Source: Lepiota brunneoincarnata (taxonomy: Eukaryota; Basidiomycota; Agaricomycetes; Agaricales; Agaricaceae). From it: DNA of 64,000 bases. The notes beneath the pieces are model-generated. The model did not search any database and was not told the DNA's origin. It saw only the letters and a list, made by a program, of their open reading frames with translations. The DNA lies in assembly GCA_023014365.1 (NCBI GenBank), contig JAEBUN010000007.1, positions 1,798,001-1,862,000 on the forward strand, given 5' to 3'. Below, one piece after another: positions 43,838 through 55,630 of this stretch (within the stretch, counting starts at the first letter, position 1; every line of letters starts with the position of its first letter). The position numbers and the translations under genes were made by a program.

Positions 43838-45968
43838 GCAATAAACACTTGCTGTCCCCTGTCTCTTCTGGGAAGTGACTCCAAGTACTGCATGATTGGA
43901 TCCTGAGCTACCCAGGCTTGCGTTGCCGAGCCTTCTTGGAGCACTGTATCATACTTCCGAGAGCCATCTGCCAACTGCGTTATCATAACCTGTACTGGCC
44001 CACTATTAATTTCCATATCTTCTGTATCATCTTCCAAGGACCCAACTCCTGCTATTAAGCTTTGATTCGTGGGTACCTGTTTTCTCATAATTCGCTCTCT
44101 ATAAGCATTCCTGTATAAAGGTGACAATGCCAAGAGTTCTCCATGCAATACTGAGGCTTCTCGCTTCAATACCCTGCTGAGTACTTCCTCAACATTGACA
44201 TTCCTCTCTATAGGGGCCTGGTGCTTATATGCAGGCTCCTTCTTGGATGATTCCATCCTTCTGACAGGCAGCAGTGGTACCTCAACGACCAGGCGCAGTG
44301 GTTTCACATTCCTATATGGTAATTCCCCTGCTACTGCACACAGGTGGTTTCTCTGTTGTCTGCCCTATTTCCTCATTTTCTGATTCTTCTGATCGCTTGG
44401 AATCCAACACATCCTCAGGAGTCTGTCCTCTGGTGAAGGCAACCTTCTTCTTCAGAGCCAGCTCCTTCCTCAAACCCTTTAGAAACCCGACTCCAAGTTC
44501 CAAGTCTTCGCACCACTCCTGGTGTCCAAATACTGGCTTGCCGAGGGTGTACCATCTGTCAAACCACTAAGCTTAGCCTGTATCTGGGCCAATTGCTTGG
44601 CCAAAGACTGTATCTCGACATTATCATCCTTTCTGGTCATAAGCTTAACCTTTGGGGCACTCCTGGCATGGATGGCAGCTGTTTCCAACATTTCCATGTG
44701 CTGCTTCAGACAGCAGATTTCTTCTTCCACTGGTGACCTTTGGTTTTCTGACCTCAGGAATGCTTTCTGTGCAAACACTGCTGCCACTGGCACTTGCAGT
44801 AACTCAGGCTCAACCTCTGGCAGTTCTGGTACCTGAACAAAGAGTTGTCCCTTTGTCACATAGTACTTCACTACTTTCTCTTTAATAGGCCCTTCCCCTC
44901 GAGGGATACTCGAGCCGTCTCCCATATATATCTTGTTCCCTTCGACTCTAATTCGGCCAGCTTGTTTATCTGCCTCCATGTCTGGGCAGAATAACCAACT
45001 ATGCCCCAATAACCAACAGTAGAAACACTTGCAATCGGAAAGCGACCCTGCCAGCCCACTTCCAGTATTCCTCTGAGCATGATTATAGCTGGCATGATTA
45101 TGTCCGTCCTTCAGCCAAACTCTCTAAGTATGATTTTAAAGTATGCCCCTGGATATTCATGAGGTCCTTAAGCTCAGCAAGACCGCCTGCCATCTGCGAG
45201 ACTTCATCCTGAAACTTCTGCTTTAAGCTTTGCAGCTCTTGCTTTACCTACAGGGTCATAAGTCCCTGTTCTGGACGTCACAGGTGGATGGCTCATCGAT
45301 GCCTGAGTTCACCAGCCTTGAATCCTGATGAAGGGATTGCATAAGTGTTTTGCCAATCGAAATTTTGATGGCTTTATCCATGACGATCCTCCAATCATAG
45401 GGGTCCTCTTCATGTAAATCCTTTGCAGTTAGTACCAACCCATTGCTCGCAGTTCTATGCGCCCTGGTGATTGCTAATCTTGCATTGACTACATCCTGGA
45501 ACACCGAGTCCAGTGAGCTCATAAATAACTCGACTAGCTCTTGGTTCAAGACTACCTGCTGGCGACTGTCAGGCACTTCTCTGCTTCTAGAATGAATCGC
45601 CTTTTGAAGTCCAAGACTCTATGCTCCTCATTCATTGCAATGCCTCTACTCTCTGTGCAGAGTTCCCTCAATCGTCGCACTGAGCCCTGCTTGGCTGCCA
45701 CAGTCTCAGGGATACTCTTTCTTCAATCTCTCTACTGAAGCCTGTCCAGCTTCCTGCTGGGAACTCCGCAAAACTCATCCACTCTTCACAGATATCCTGG
45801 TCCACATATGACACTGCCCAATTTATCCTTTCTGCATTGTCCAGTCGTCTTTTTTATTGTGAAGAGCCGTTCAAGCGTCCAGAGATAATTTCTCAATGTC
45901 TGTGGTTTTGATGCATCCCATCTGGGAGCATTATTGCTAAAGGGAATTGGCATACGCTCGTGTCCCAT
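43838..45968 (-). pseudogene. gag: Gag of element C
   Basis: It starts at 45968 with MPIPFSNNAPRWDASKPQTL, typical of capsid N-termini in basidiomycete Ty3 elements. It is broken by stops into pieces: 45576-45256, then 45009-44479, preceded in another frame by the CCHC knuckle CFYCWLLGHSWLFCPD near 45030, then 44503-44312 and 44307 to the S insertion. The final piece (RERIMRKQVPTN... QLADGSRKYD) is the linker before protease. Removal of element S joins it in frame to the protease. Confidence 0.8.
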
Positions 45969-46520
45969 TTTTCTAGCTGTAGTCGTCAGTAGACAGGTGT
46001 AGTTTGGTTTGTCTGTACAGTCAGAGTTGACTGTGATATCTGTGGTACAGTAGAGGCACCAGGAGGGTTCGTATGGAATGAGTTTTGGTTTGTAAATGCT
46101 AAGCTTAGCGTAGGAATGGTCTGACCATCCTGGCTTTCAGTGTGCAGAATATGCGCTATGTTGCAAGCTGAGGCTGGAAAGCCTTATAGTAATTCTGGGA
46201 GCAGTAGAGATCAGTGGTGCAACTTCTCTCGATACTGCAACTGCTAAACCACTCGCTGTGCTTGCAGTTATAGAACTAGTAGGATCTTTTTGCTTTTGAG
46301 AGGTACTAGCGGCTGATGAGGCCTTCAGAACCTTCTGGATGATTAGAATTCTGAGTAGTTCTTTGTTTTGGGGGGTCGACCTTCCTGAGACTGCTCTCGA
46401 AGGATGTTTTGGGTGACTTTACAGTCTTTGCTTGAACCTTTTTCTGCTTTGCAGGTGAAAGGTGGGCCAGTGTCCAAGTCTTTTGGTGTTTGTCTTGTGA
46501 AATTCAACTGAAAACCCCCC
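45969..46520 (-). other. 5' leader of element C
   Basis: It lies between the primer site and the gag start. A 70-codon minus-strand frame (46555-46343, containing HLEPTCEGGFQLNFTRQTPK) overlaps the LTR edge and is probably chance. One TAAGCTTA palindrome occurs at 46099. Confidence 0.4.
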
Positions 46521-46536
46521 TCGCAGGTGGGCTCCA
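46521..46536 (-). promoter_or_regulatory. Candidate tRNA primer binding site of element C
   Basis: On the minus strand TGGAGCCCACCTGCGA starts 2 nt after the U end at 46539. The leading TGG complements a tRNA CCA end. It supports U as the 5' LTR of element C. I cannot name the tRNA. Confidence 0.5.
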
Positions 46537-46538
46537 GA

Positions 46539-48666
46539 TGAAAAGGTGGTAACATTCATGGGTTTTAATATAGATAAATGGCTTGTTCTCACTAAGCTTA
46601 GTCGAAATTCAATAACCTTAAGTTAATACAAGTAGTATGAGATAGATAATGAACAGTTTCATCTTTTAGGGTGTTCTGGGGGTGCATTCTGACAGCAAAA
46701 TTCAAGAGAATAGTGTTTTTAGAGGTTAACAAACAGCTGTTGAAGTTATCTTAGCCATACAGTGCAACAGTGAAAGGACAATCCCTGTCAATTCAAAGTG
46801 TGGGGTCTCTAGTCTCTGGTCTCTGGTCTCTGAACTCTGTTCTCTGTCTGTCTCTGTCTCTAGCACTCTGGAACTCTAAACTCTGTACTCTGTTCTCTGT
46901 CTCTGTCTCTGGGTTGGTTCGACGACTGAAGAAATCACACTTAACAACGCACACTAAATAGTCCTCTGAAATCCGGTGATATGCCGATTCACAGCCTATA
47001 CATGAATTCCGTACTCCAGAACGATTCTCTACATAGAATCATTGGCTATATCATTAAAGAACTCTATAGAGGATTGGTACTATATCCCAGTAGTAGCCAG
47101 TTCGACCGAACTGAGGATATTCGAGCCTCGGAAGTGTTCAAACCAGCTCATTATCACTAAGCTTAGTGAACCAAGCTATCAGAATGCTCTCCGGAGGGAT
47201 TCAGGACTCTACATAGCCTATTGAGTATACTCCTGGTCGCATCAAGGGACCTTACGAGCAGTTTTCTGATGAACCCGAATGTGTTTGAACATAAAAGAAT
47301 GTACCTAGCGGCTGTCGCAGGCATATTATGTCTATAGCGAGTTCAATAATGATGACCGGACCACGGAACAGAACATCCAACGTTCAGGAGGCAATACCTG
47401 ATGCCCAAAACCCTAGAAATATCAAAGACTCCTAATTAACAAGTGCTTTGTGGGTTCCGGCACTTCGGCATACTGCTTAACTGAGATTAATTACAACGGA
47501 TCAAGGGATTGTCCATCCGCTATACATTCCGAATCATAATTGATCCGGAAACTTAATGCGCTTGTGATGGACTGCAGAATAATGCAGACGAGCACGGAAC
47601 ACATGTCTGGCTGGATTGCCATTCATTAATCAGAGAAAAACCCATAACCCAGGGTGAGGTAGAAATGCTGCCTGAACCTTCCAAAATGTTCTACAGTGCC
47701 TGTAACAATTAAGCTTATTGTTTTCTATTTCATATTTACTATCTCTTGTATGTATCTAAACAATATAAATACGGTCGCACTTGTTCGTGGAGGAGCAAGA
47801 GGTCTCACCCCCACTTCCACATGCAAGTCTGCGAGCCGTGATCAAGAACGGTTTCAGAGGGCTATTTAGTGTGCATCGTTAAGTGTGATTTCTTCGGTCG
47901 TCGACCAACCCAGAGACAGAGACAGAGACCAGAGTTCAGAGTTTAGAGTTCCAGAGTGCTAGAGACAGAGACAGAGACAGAGACCAGAGTTCAGAGACCA
48001 GAGACCAGAGACCAGAGACCCAGCACTTTGAATTGACAGGGATTGTCCTTTCATTGTTGCACCGTACGGCTAAGATAACTTCAACGGCTGTTCGTTAACC
48101 TCTAAAAACACTACTCTCTTGAATTTTGCTGTCAGAATGCACCCCCAGAACACCCTAAAAGACGAAACTGTTCTTTATCTATCTCATTCCACTTGTATTA
48201 GCTTAAGCTTATCGAATTGCAGCTAAGCTTAGTGAAAACAAGCCCACTATCTATATTAAAACCTACGAACGTTTCCTAACTTTTCACCAGTCATCATTAT
48301 TGGGCTCGCTATGGGCGTAATACCCCTGCGACAGCCGCTATGTACATTCTTTAGGTTCCAACAAATCCGAGCTCATCAGAAAACTGCTCGTAAGGCCCCT
48401 TGATGCGACCGGAGTATACTCAATAGGCTATGTAAAGTCCAGAATCCCTCCAGAGAGCGTTCTGATAGCTTGGTTCACTAAGCTTAGTGATAATGAGCTG
48501 GTTTGAACACTTCTGAGGCTCGAATATCCTCAGTTCGGTCGAACTGGCTACTATGGGACATAGTACCAATCCTCTATAGGGTTCTTTAATGATATAGCCA
48601 ATCATTCTATGTAGAGAATCATTCCGGAGTACAAAATTCATGTATAGGCGTGAAATCGGCATATCA
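46539..48666. repeat. U-family composite 2
   Basis: Order: the last 438 bp of a reverse U unit (46539-46976), a complete plus-strand U unit (46977-48286, 1310 bp), then the first 380 bp of a reverse U unit (48287-48666). The two reverse pieces would make one U unit lacking its middle, so a plus U seems to sit within a reverse U. The junction TTTTCA-CCAGTCATC is shared with composite 1. (AGAGAC)-type minisatellites lie at 46798-46915 and 47916-48022. Confidence 0.75.
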
Positions 48667-48744
48667 GCGTCCATTCCAGGATTTTTTAAAAGGAACACTG
48701 TTGATTGATGTGCCCCTGCACATTCCAGAACTCAGAAGGACATT

Positions 48745-49997
48745 TTGTACTCTCACTCCCAGAAGGATATTTTCTCGATAAACTCTGTACAATTACAACT
48801 ATCCCCAAATAAACGATCCCTTTTCTTACCCGTCGAGATTTGGAGTGAACAGACATCAAAACCTGTGGCCATCACCACCCTGATAGACTCAGGAGCCCAA
48901 GGGAATTTCATATCCCACAAAGTCATTGAACAACATGGTTATCAAACCAAATGGCTGGACCAACCAATCCCTCTCAGTAATGTTGATGGAACTGACAATC
49001 AACATGGCAAGATCCATGAATACATCAAAATCAGGACCATCATCGATGGAAGAGAATGCATGCTAGAAGCATACATCACAAACACTGGTGAGAAGGATCT
49101 CATCATCAGATTTCCCTGGTTGGAACAATACAATCCTGACATCAACTGGAAGACCAAGACATTCTCTTGGAAACCCCAAATTGATCACCAAGATTTTTCC
49201 AAACTCCTAAGAACCCTACAATGACCTGTCAAACTCAATTCCATTGCCATGGACATAATGGCTGGAAAAACCTCTCAACCCAAGGAAAACCCCAAAGAAT
49301 ACATTAACCTGTCAAACATTGGCCTCAACACCTTCTCTTTAGAAAGAGAAATGAACCTGATGCTTCTAACCCCATTAGAAGTAGACACTAAAGTGACACA
49401 TGCCACAATGCTCCACAATGAACAACATAACCCAACAAAATCAGCAAACCAAAAAGGAAAACAACCAGAATCAAACAAGGAACCACCTGAGATCCCTTGG
49501 AGATTTGCTTGATGGGCTAAAATATTCAACAAGAAAGCATCCAAACAATTCCCACCATCAAGAATGTTTGACCATGAAATAGAACTAAAACCGACATTTG
49601 AAGCAAAATCAATGAAACCTTATCAAGTGGCACCTGCCAAGGAAAAAGCATTAAAAGAATTTATAGACAAAAACCTCCAAAAAGGGTACATATGCCCCTC
49701 AAAATCCCCTATGGCATCACCCTTCTTCTTTGTTGCCAAGAAAGGAGGAGACCTCTGACCCTGCCAAGACTATCATTATCTAAATGATCACACCATCAAA
49801 AATGCCTACCCAATCCCCATGATTTCCTCTATCATGGACAAACTCAAAGGAGCTAAGTACTTCACCAAGCTCAATGTCCGCCTAGGATACAATAACATCA
49901 GAATCAAAGATGGCAATCAATGGAAAGCAGCATTCGAAACTCCTATGGGTCTTTTCGAACTGACAGTCATGCTTTTTGGACTCTGCAATAGTCCTGC
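48745..49997 (+). pseudogene. pol: Pol of element D, first part (protease and RT fingers/palm)
   Basis: The protease reads TTLIDSGAQGNFISHKVIE; the frame is open to a stop at 49222-49224 and continues with NPKEYINLSNIGL. After further stops and a frame change, RT begins ([60 protein letters not shown]) and ends at LFGLCNSPA, where the U unit starts. Sequence close to the A element confirms the family. Confidence 0.88.
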
Positions 49998-51299
49998 TGA
50001 AAAGGTGGAAACTTCTATGGGTTTTCATATAGATAAATGGCTTGTTCTCACTAAGCTTAGTCGAAATTCGATAAGCTTAAGTTAATACAAGTAGTATGAG
50101 ATAGATAATGAACAGTTTCGTCTTTTAGGGTGTTCTGGGGGTGTGTTCTGACAGCAAAATTCAAGAGAATAGTGTTTTTAGAGGTTAACGAACAGCTGTT
50201 GAAGTTATCTTAGCCATATGGTGCGACAGTGAAAGGACAATCCCTGTCAATTCAAAGCGTGGGGTCTCTAGTCTCTGGTCTCTGGTCTCTGAACTCTGTT
50301 CTCTGTCTCTGTCTCTGTCTCTAGCACTCTGGAACTCTAAACTCTGGACTCTGTTCTCTGTCTCTGTCTCTGGGTTGGTCAATGACCAAAGAAATCACAC
50401 TTAACAATGCACACTAAGTAGTCCTCTGAAACCATTCTTAATCACAGCTTGCAGACTTGCGTGTGGAAGCAGGGGTGAGACCTCCTTTTTTTTCTCCACG
50501 AACAAGCACAACCATATTTATATTGTTTAGATACATGCGAGAGATAGTAAATATGAAATAGAAAACAATAAGCTTAATTGTTACAGGTACTGCAGAATAT
50601 TTTGGAAGGTTCAGCAGCATTTCTACCTTGCCCTGGGTTATGGATTTTTCTCTGATTGACAAATGGCAATCCAGCCAGACATGTTCTGTGCTCATCTGCA
50701 TTATTCTGCATCCATGTGAGCGCATTAAGCCTTTGGATCAATTATGATTGGAATGTATGGCATATGGACAATCCCTTGATCCATTGTAATTAATCTCAGT
50801 CAGGCAATATGCTGAGGTGCTAGGACCCACAAAGCACTCATTAATTATGAGTCTTTGATATGTCTAGGGTTTTGGGCATCAGGTGTCACCTCCCAAACAT
50901 TGGACATTCCATTCTGTGGTCCAGTCATCATTATTGGGCTTGCTATGGGCGTAATACACCTGCAACAGCCGCTATGTACATTCTTTAGGTTCCAACAAAT
51001 CCGAGTTCATCAGAAAACTGCTTGTAAGGTCCCTGGATGTGACCGGAGTATACTTGATAGGCTATGTAGAGTCTGTAATCCCTCTGGAGAGCATTCTGAT
51101 AGCTTGGTTCACTAAGCTTAGTGATATGAGCTGGTTTGAACACTTCCAAGGCTCAAATATCCTCAGTTTGGTCGAACTGGCTACTATGGGACATAGTACC
51201 AATCCTCTATAGGGTTCTTTGATGATATAGCCAATGATTCTATGTAGAGAATCATTCCAGAGTACAGAATTCATGTATAGGCATGAAATCAGCATATCA
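49998..51299 (-). repeat. Complete U unit inserted in RT of element D
   Basis: It is 1302 bp; on the minus strand it starts TGATATGC and ends CACCTTTTCA, a TG...CA unit. It splits codons for the conserved SPATFQ motif of RT. Flanks CCTGC and CCACA do not form a clean duplication. It shows that U exists as a free-standing unit without the inverted arms of composites 1 and 2. A minisatellite lies at 50262-50376. Confidence 0.8.
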
Positions 51300-53754
51300 C
51301 CACAACGTTCCAACATATGATGGACATGCTATTCTCCGAAATAATGGAGAAAGGAGGAATCATCATCTATATGGATGATATCCTAATCTACAGTAAAACC
51401 CAGGAAGAAACTGACTGACTTACGGAAAAAGTACTGCAGATCCTGCAGGAAAACAACCTTTACCTCAAAATGGAAAAATGCAAGTTCAACAAGCAATGAC
51501 TCAAATATCTCAGCATGATCATCACGCCTGATGAAATCAAAATGGACCCTGGAAAACTCAAAGGAATAGAAGACTGGCCAGTGCCAAAAACAGTCTGACA
51601 CATTTGGAAATTCATCAGATTCTGCAACTTCTACCAGAAGTTCATCTGCAACTACTCCCACCACACCAAACCCCTTAACCAACTCTTATCCAAATCAAAC
51701 AAATTTGAATGGAAAGAAGAACAACAGAAAGTGTTCGAAACGCTCAAGAACAAATTCTTAAAAGAACCGGTGCTTCTCATGCCTGACTCCACAAAACCCT
51801 TCAAAATAGAAGCCAATGCTTCCAAATTTGCATCAGGAGCTGTCCTGTACCAACATGACATCAATGGAATACGGAAACCCATATCATTCTATTCAAAGAC
51901 GTTCGGACCAGTGGAACAAAACTACAACATCTATGACAGGGAACTCCTCGCTATTATCCAAGCCCTTGAAGAATGGTGCCACTATCTCCTTGGTAGCCCC
52001 CATACTGTCCATATCAGAATGGACCACCAAAACCTCATGTATTGGCATAAACCCCAGAAAATCAACTGCCAACAAGCACAATGGGTCCAGACCCTCACTG
52101 ACTACAACTTCAAACTAGAACACGTCCTAGGATCAAAGATCCCTGCACCAGACACTCTATCAAGATGTCCAGACCACATCCCTGATGAGGATAACAATAA
52201 TGAAGATGTCACCATGCTTCCAAACAACCTCTTTGTCACCGCAGCTGACATAGAAGATCAAAGTTTGATCACAGAACTCCCAGAACACCTCTTTATCACC
52301 GCTGTTGATATGGAACTCCAAGAAAGAATCACAGAATCACCCAAATATGATGCTAGAACCACCGAAGCGTTCAAACTCCTGAAGGAAACTCACCCTAACA
52401 CTGCCGATAAAGACTTTGGGATGGTTCTGACCTCAAATGGTCCACTCCTCACATTTCAAGAACATGTCATCATTCCAGAAGATCTCCAACCCAGACGCAA
52501 TGTCATCACAAGATACCATGACCACCCTTACACATGGCCACCCTGGAGAACAGGAAACATACCACCTCGCCAAGAAAGAAGTATATTGGCCAGGAATGTC
52601 GACGTTCATAAAGAACTACGTCAAAGGCTGTCCAGAGTGTCAGCAACACAAAATCATATGCAGGCCAGATCATGCACCAACTCAACTGATCCCACCATCA
52701 TCTTCCAAATGCCCATTTGCTCAGATCTCATGGGATCTTATCACCAGTCTACCACCTAGCACTGGTCATAATGCGATATTGTCCATGGTGGACCACGGCC
52801 TTATGAAGGGGGTAATTTTCATCCTAACCTCAGATCGATCAAACACCAACGACATCAGACAACTATTAATAGAAAAAGTCTTCACCAGGTTCGGATTACC
52901 CAACAAGATCATATCAGATCGAGATCCCAGATTTGCCGCCAACTCCCTCCAAGAACTAGCCAAACGATTAAACATCCAACAAGCATTCTCAACCGCATAC
53001 CACCCCCAGACAGACAGCACCACCAAATGATACAACCAGGAAATCAAAACCTACCTCACCATATATTGCACCAGGAACCCCCTTGACTGGTCAGAAACCC
53101 TCCCTATTGCCAAATTCACACACAACTCCAAAATACATGCCTCAAGGCAGAAATCCCCATTTGAACTAATCATGGGATACAACCCTCTGCCAATACCCAT
53201 GGTAATGGAAACATCAAACTTTCCATCAGTAGATGAACACATCAGACTCCTTGATGATGCCAGAAAAGAAGCACACGTGGCACATCAACTCTCCACTGAT
53301 ATTATGAAACAAAGAACCAGAAGAACTGTCAAACCCCTTGAAACATGTCAAAAAGTATGGCTAGAAGCCAAGAACCTCAAACTCCCCTTCATCTCCGACA
53401 AGATATCCCCAAAAAGACTAGGACCTTTCCTTATCTCAGAAGTCTTATCGCTACTCACATACAAACTAAAACTTCCGATCAAATGGAAGATACATCCAGT
53501 GTTCCACTGAAATCTTTTAACCCCATATACCAAAACAGAAGCATACAGATCTCACCCAACTCTACCACCACCAGACATCATCAATGAAGAAGAAGAATAC
53601 AAGATAGAAGCTATTCTTAATCACCACCAATATCACAGAAAACTCCAATACTATGTCAAATGAAAAGGATACTCCCACACAGAGAACAAATGGATCACTG
53701 ATGAAACACTCCATGCAAATGCTGAAGAATACTTAACCAAGTATAAAGAAGCTC
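51300..53754 (+). pseudogene. pol: Pol of element D, second part (RT, RNase H, integrase, chromodomain)
   Basis: It resumes with TFQHMMDMLFSEIME and the catalytic IIIYMDDILIYSKTQ. RNase H (KIEANASKFASGAVLYQ; DRELLAIIQALEEWCHYL) lies in the 342-codon frame from 51731. A frame change near 52540 leads to integrase: VKGCPECQQHK, SWDLITSLP, ISDRDPRF. The third catalytic position, usually TDGQTERVNQE, reads TDSTTK (stop) YNQE, so the Glu is Lys. The chromodomain EEYKIEAILNHHQYH and GYSHTENKWI lies at about 53587-53754 with one stop. Confidence 0.88.
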
Positions 53755-54870
53755 ATGGAATTCTCCAGAAAGATCAGGAGCCCACCAGAACCTACCAAAT
53801 ACAACTCTGCTCCCACACCAAACATACTTAAAAAGATGCCCATGAACCTCGACCTCACTTGCCCCCAAACCACTCTCCCTTACTCCACAACACCTTCCCC
53901 AACTTCCTCATTGTCCTCTATCATCATTGTCAACAATGCAAGCATCAAACATACAACACTTCAGACAACTCCTGTTCCAGCCCTGTCTCCCAACACCCCC
54001 TCTCACACCTTCGCTGCTGCTTACACCTCCCTCAGAGATGAGACCCCTGACCCCAATGCCACCCCAGAACCAACAATTGCCCCAGCCGCCTCCCTTAGAT
54101 ACCATACAGCTGGAGTACAACCACATGGACCAGATCACCCTTCTGATGGAGATCTGCATGAGGCTGCCACCGACGGAGCCTTTACGGATAAATTGGAACA
54201 CTCTCCAATTTCAGAATACGACCAACAACTCTGGTATGACTATACCCACCACATACGACAGACTAAGGCTCTTGCTACTGCATACAATACACAACATGCC
54301 TGGACAGAATCACTCAAGCAACTTCTCCACTCAAGATTGAGCCTCATGTCTGAGGTGTCGAAGAACCTACCCAAGCAAGATGAGATACATACCTTGCAGC
54401 CCCCCACCACAACCATCTCCCCCACCATTACCATGACAACCCCTACCGCAATCACCACTACCACTCCCAGCAAGGGAAAGAAGCCTGCCAACATCAGAAA
54501 TCCCTTCAGACTTCTCACCCCCACCAAGAACACCACCCACACTGTCACCAATAACAACATCCCAATTTGGAACTCCCCCAATCCCGTTCACTCATGAACC
54601 AACCCCCAAACCACCAACAGATCAGTCTGCATCCAATGCAGATATACCAGATACTGGGCCATGGACTGTCCCCAATTTGCCTGTCTCAGATGTAAACAAT
54701 ATGCCCCAGGGCACTACTCCTACAACTGTATCAAATATAGATGCCCCCATTGCACTGTTTTCCAACCACACCATAAACGGACCAAATGTCCAAATCAAAA
54801 GACTCAACACACCCCCTACTCCCAAACTCCAGCAACCTGTCCCACAATGACCCCCACCACTCACAGTTGA
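53755..54870 (+). pseudogene. ORF3 of element D with three Cys/His fingers
   Basis: A 280-codon frame (53755-54597) starts in the last codons of pol: Pro/Thr-rich, with a helical centre (EYDQQLWYDYTHHIRQTKAL) and a basic Pro/Thr tail. After a short gap the finger block follows (54631-54800): CIQCRYTRYWAMDC, with the His changed to Tyr; CLRCKQYAPGHYSYNC; CPHCTVFQPHHKRTKC. The second and third have CX2CX6HX4C spacing, not the CX2CX4HX4C of gag knuckles. The frame continues to 54848. It could be an RNA- or DNA-binding accessory protein; no env-like features are seen. Confidence 0.6.
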
Positions 54871-55245
54871 TACATCGACCTCACAAACGATGACTACTAT
54901 GAGGAATGTTACAACAAGGTCACCAAGTCCAATATCACAGGAGAACCATGTGGTTCTTTCTGAAGAAAACCCAACCACCCCACCAGAAGAAAGAATAGAA
55001 AGTCCTCATTTCAGACGTCTCCTATATGACATTTTCTATCCAGGACAACCCCCTTCCCCAGAAACCACCGCTGTACTCAATCTCCACAGAACCCCTACCC
55101 CCACCTTTTCTCCTGTCATTCCCCCTTGACCAGACTCCACCAACCAACCTCAAATCGATTACTATGAACCAAATTACCTAGCCAAATACCCAGAAGAAGG
55201 AAACTAACAAGTTGTAATGGAAAACAACTCTAGAAGCGGACCTAA

Positions 55246-55630
55246 TGTTATCAGAAGTCTTATCAGAAGGACAGTTATTTTTAGCTTATATTCCCATGTC
55301 ACTATGAAACCATCAGTAGTGTACATCAGAAGGACTATTCTTAGTATATGCCTCATGTTTCTTATCTCTGACTCATAGCTACTCTGGTCCAGACTATTAT
55401 AGTAGGAGTACAGCCACACTTAGAAGTATATAAGGGTACAGTACAATACCTTGTATCCTTATCTTAGTGTTATACAGTTCTTGCCTCCTATAACTCTTTG
55501 CCTCTAAACCGGCTGGACTATAGTGCTCCATCATCTCCAAGTCACGCTTAGTAGGACAGGACCAAGTCTGTATAGACATCCTGTGTCGAACTCCATGCTA
55601 CTCAAGAGCAAACCCCTAACCCAAGTAACA
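55246..55630 (+). repeat. 3' LTR of family D
   Basis: It is 385 bp, TGTTATCAG to CAAGTAACA, with a TATA-like GTATATAAGG at about 55424. Relatives lie at 29434-29780 (solo) and 30264-30682. Positions 54871-55245 hold the end of the element, with one frame (54890-55129) showing no known domain. Confidence 0.85.

Larger units (their letters stand above)
33053..46538 (-). mobile_element. Ty3-type element C (YIDD type), lacking most of integrase and split by element S
   Basis: On the minus strand: a possible tRNA-type primer site, gag with a CCHC knuckle, protease, RT (YIDDVPIRGP), RNase H and a C-terminal tail, stopping where the integrase start should be (a frame reading VEHFFLDEEGRLYRTSP ends against U at 33052). 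Element S (35992-43837) splits it. The right side is bordered by a U composite that probably represents its 5' LTR. Stops and frameshifts are frequent. Confidence 0.85.
48667..55630 (+). mobile_element. Ty3 chromovirus D, 5' truncated, split by a U unit
   Basis: Protease to chromodomain and ORF3 lie in plus orientation, followed by a 385-bp 3' LTR. Gag and the 5' LTR are missing; the left side is U composite 2. A complete reverse U unit (49998-51299) lies within RT. Domain order, protease (DSGAQGNF) and ORF3 place it near element A. Confidence 0.9.

Noticed and set aside
31371..48666. Element C considered as a DIRS-type element because of inverted ends
   Set aside because: Protease, RT and RNase H are of Ty3 type, a TGG-starting primer site lies next to U, and no tyrosine recombinase is linked to it.
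49993..51304. Target duplication around the U unit in element D
   Set aside because: The flanks CCTGC and CCACA differ at several positions; the RT codons can be rejoined in more than one way, so no duplication is claimed.
53755..54870. ORF3 considered as an env-like gene because of its position
   Set aside because: No signal peptide, membrane segment or glycoprotein-like pattern; Cys/His fingers point to nucleic-acid binding.
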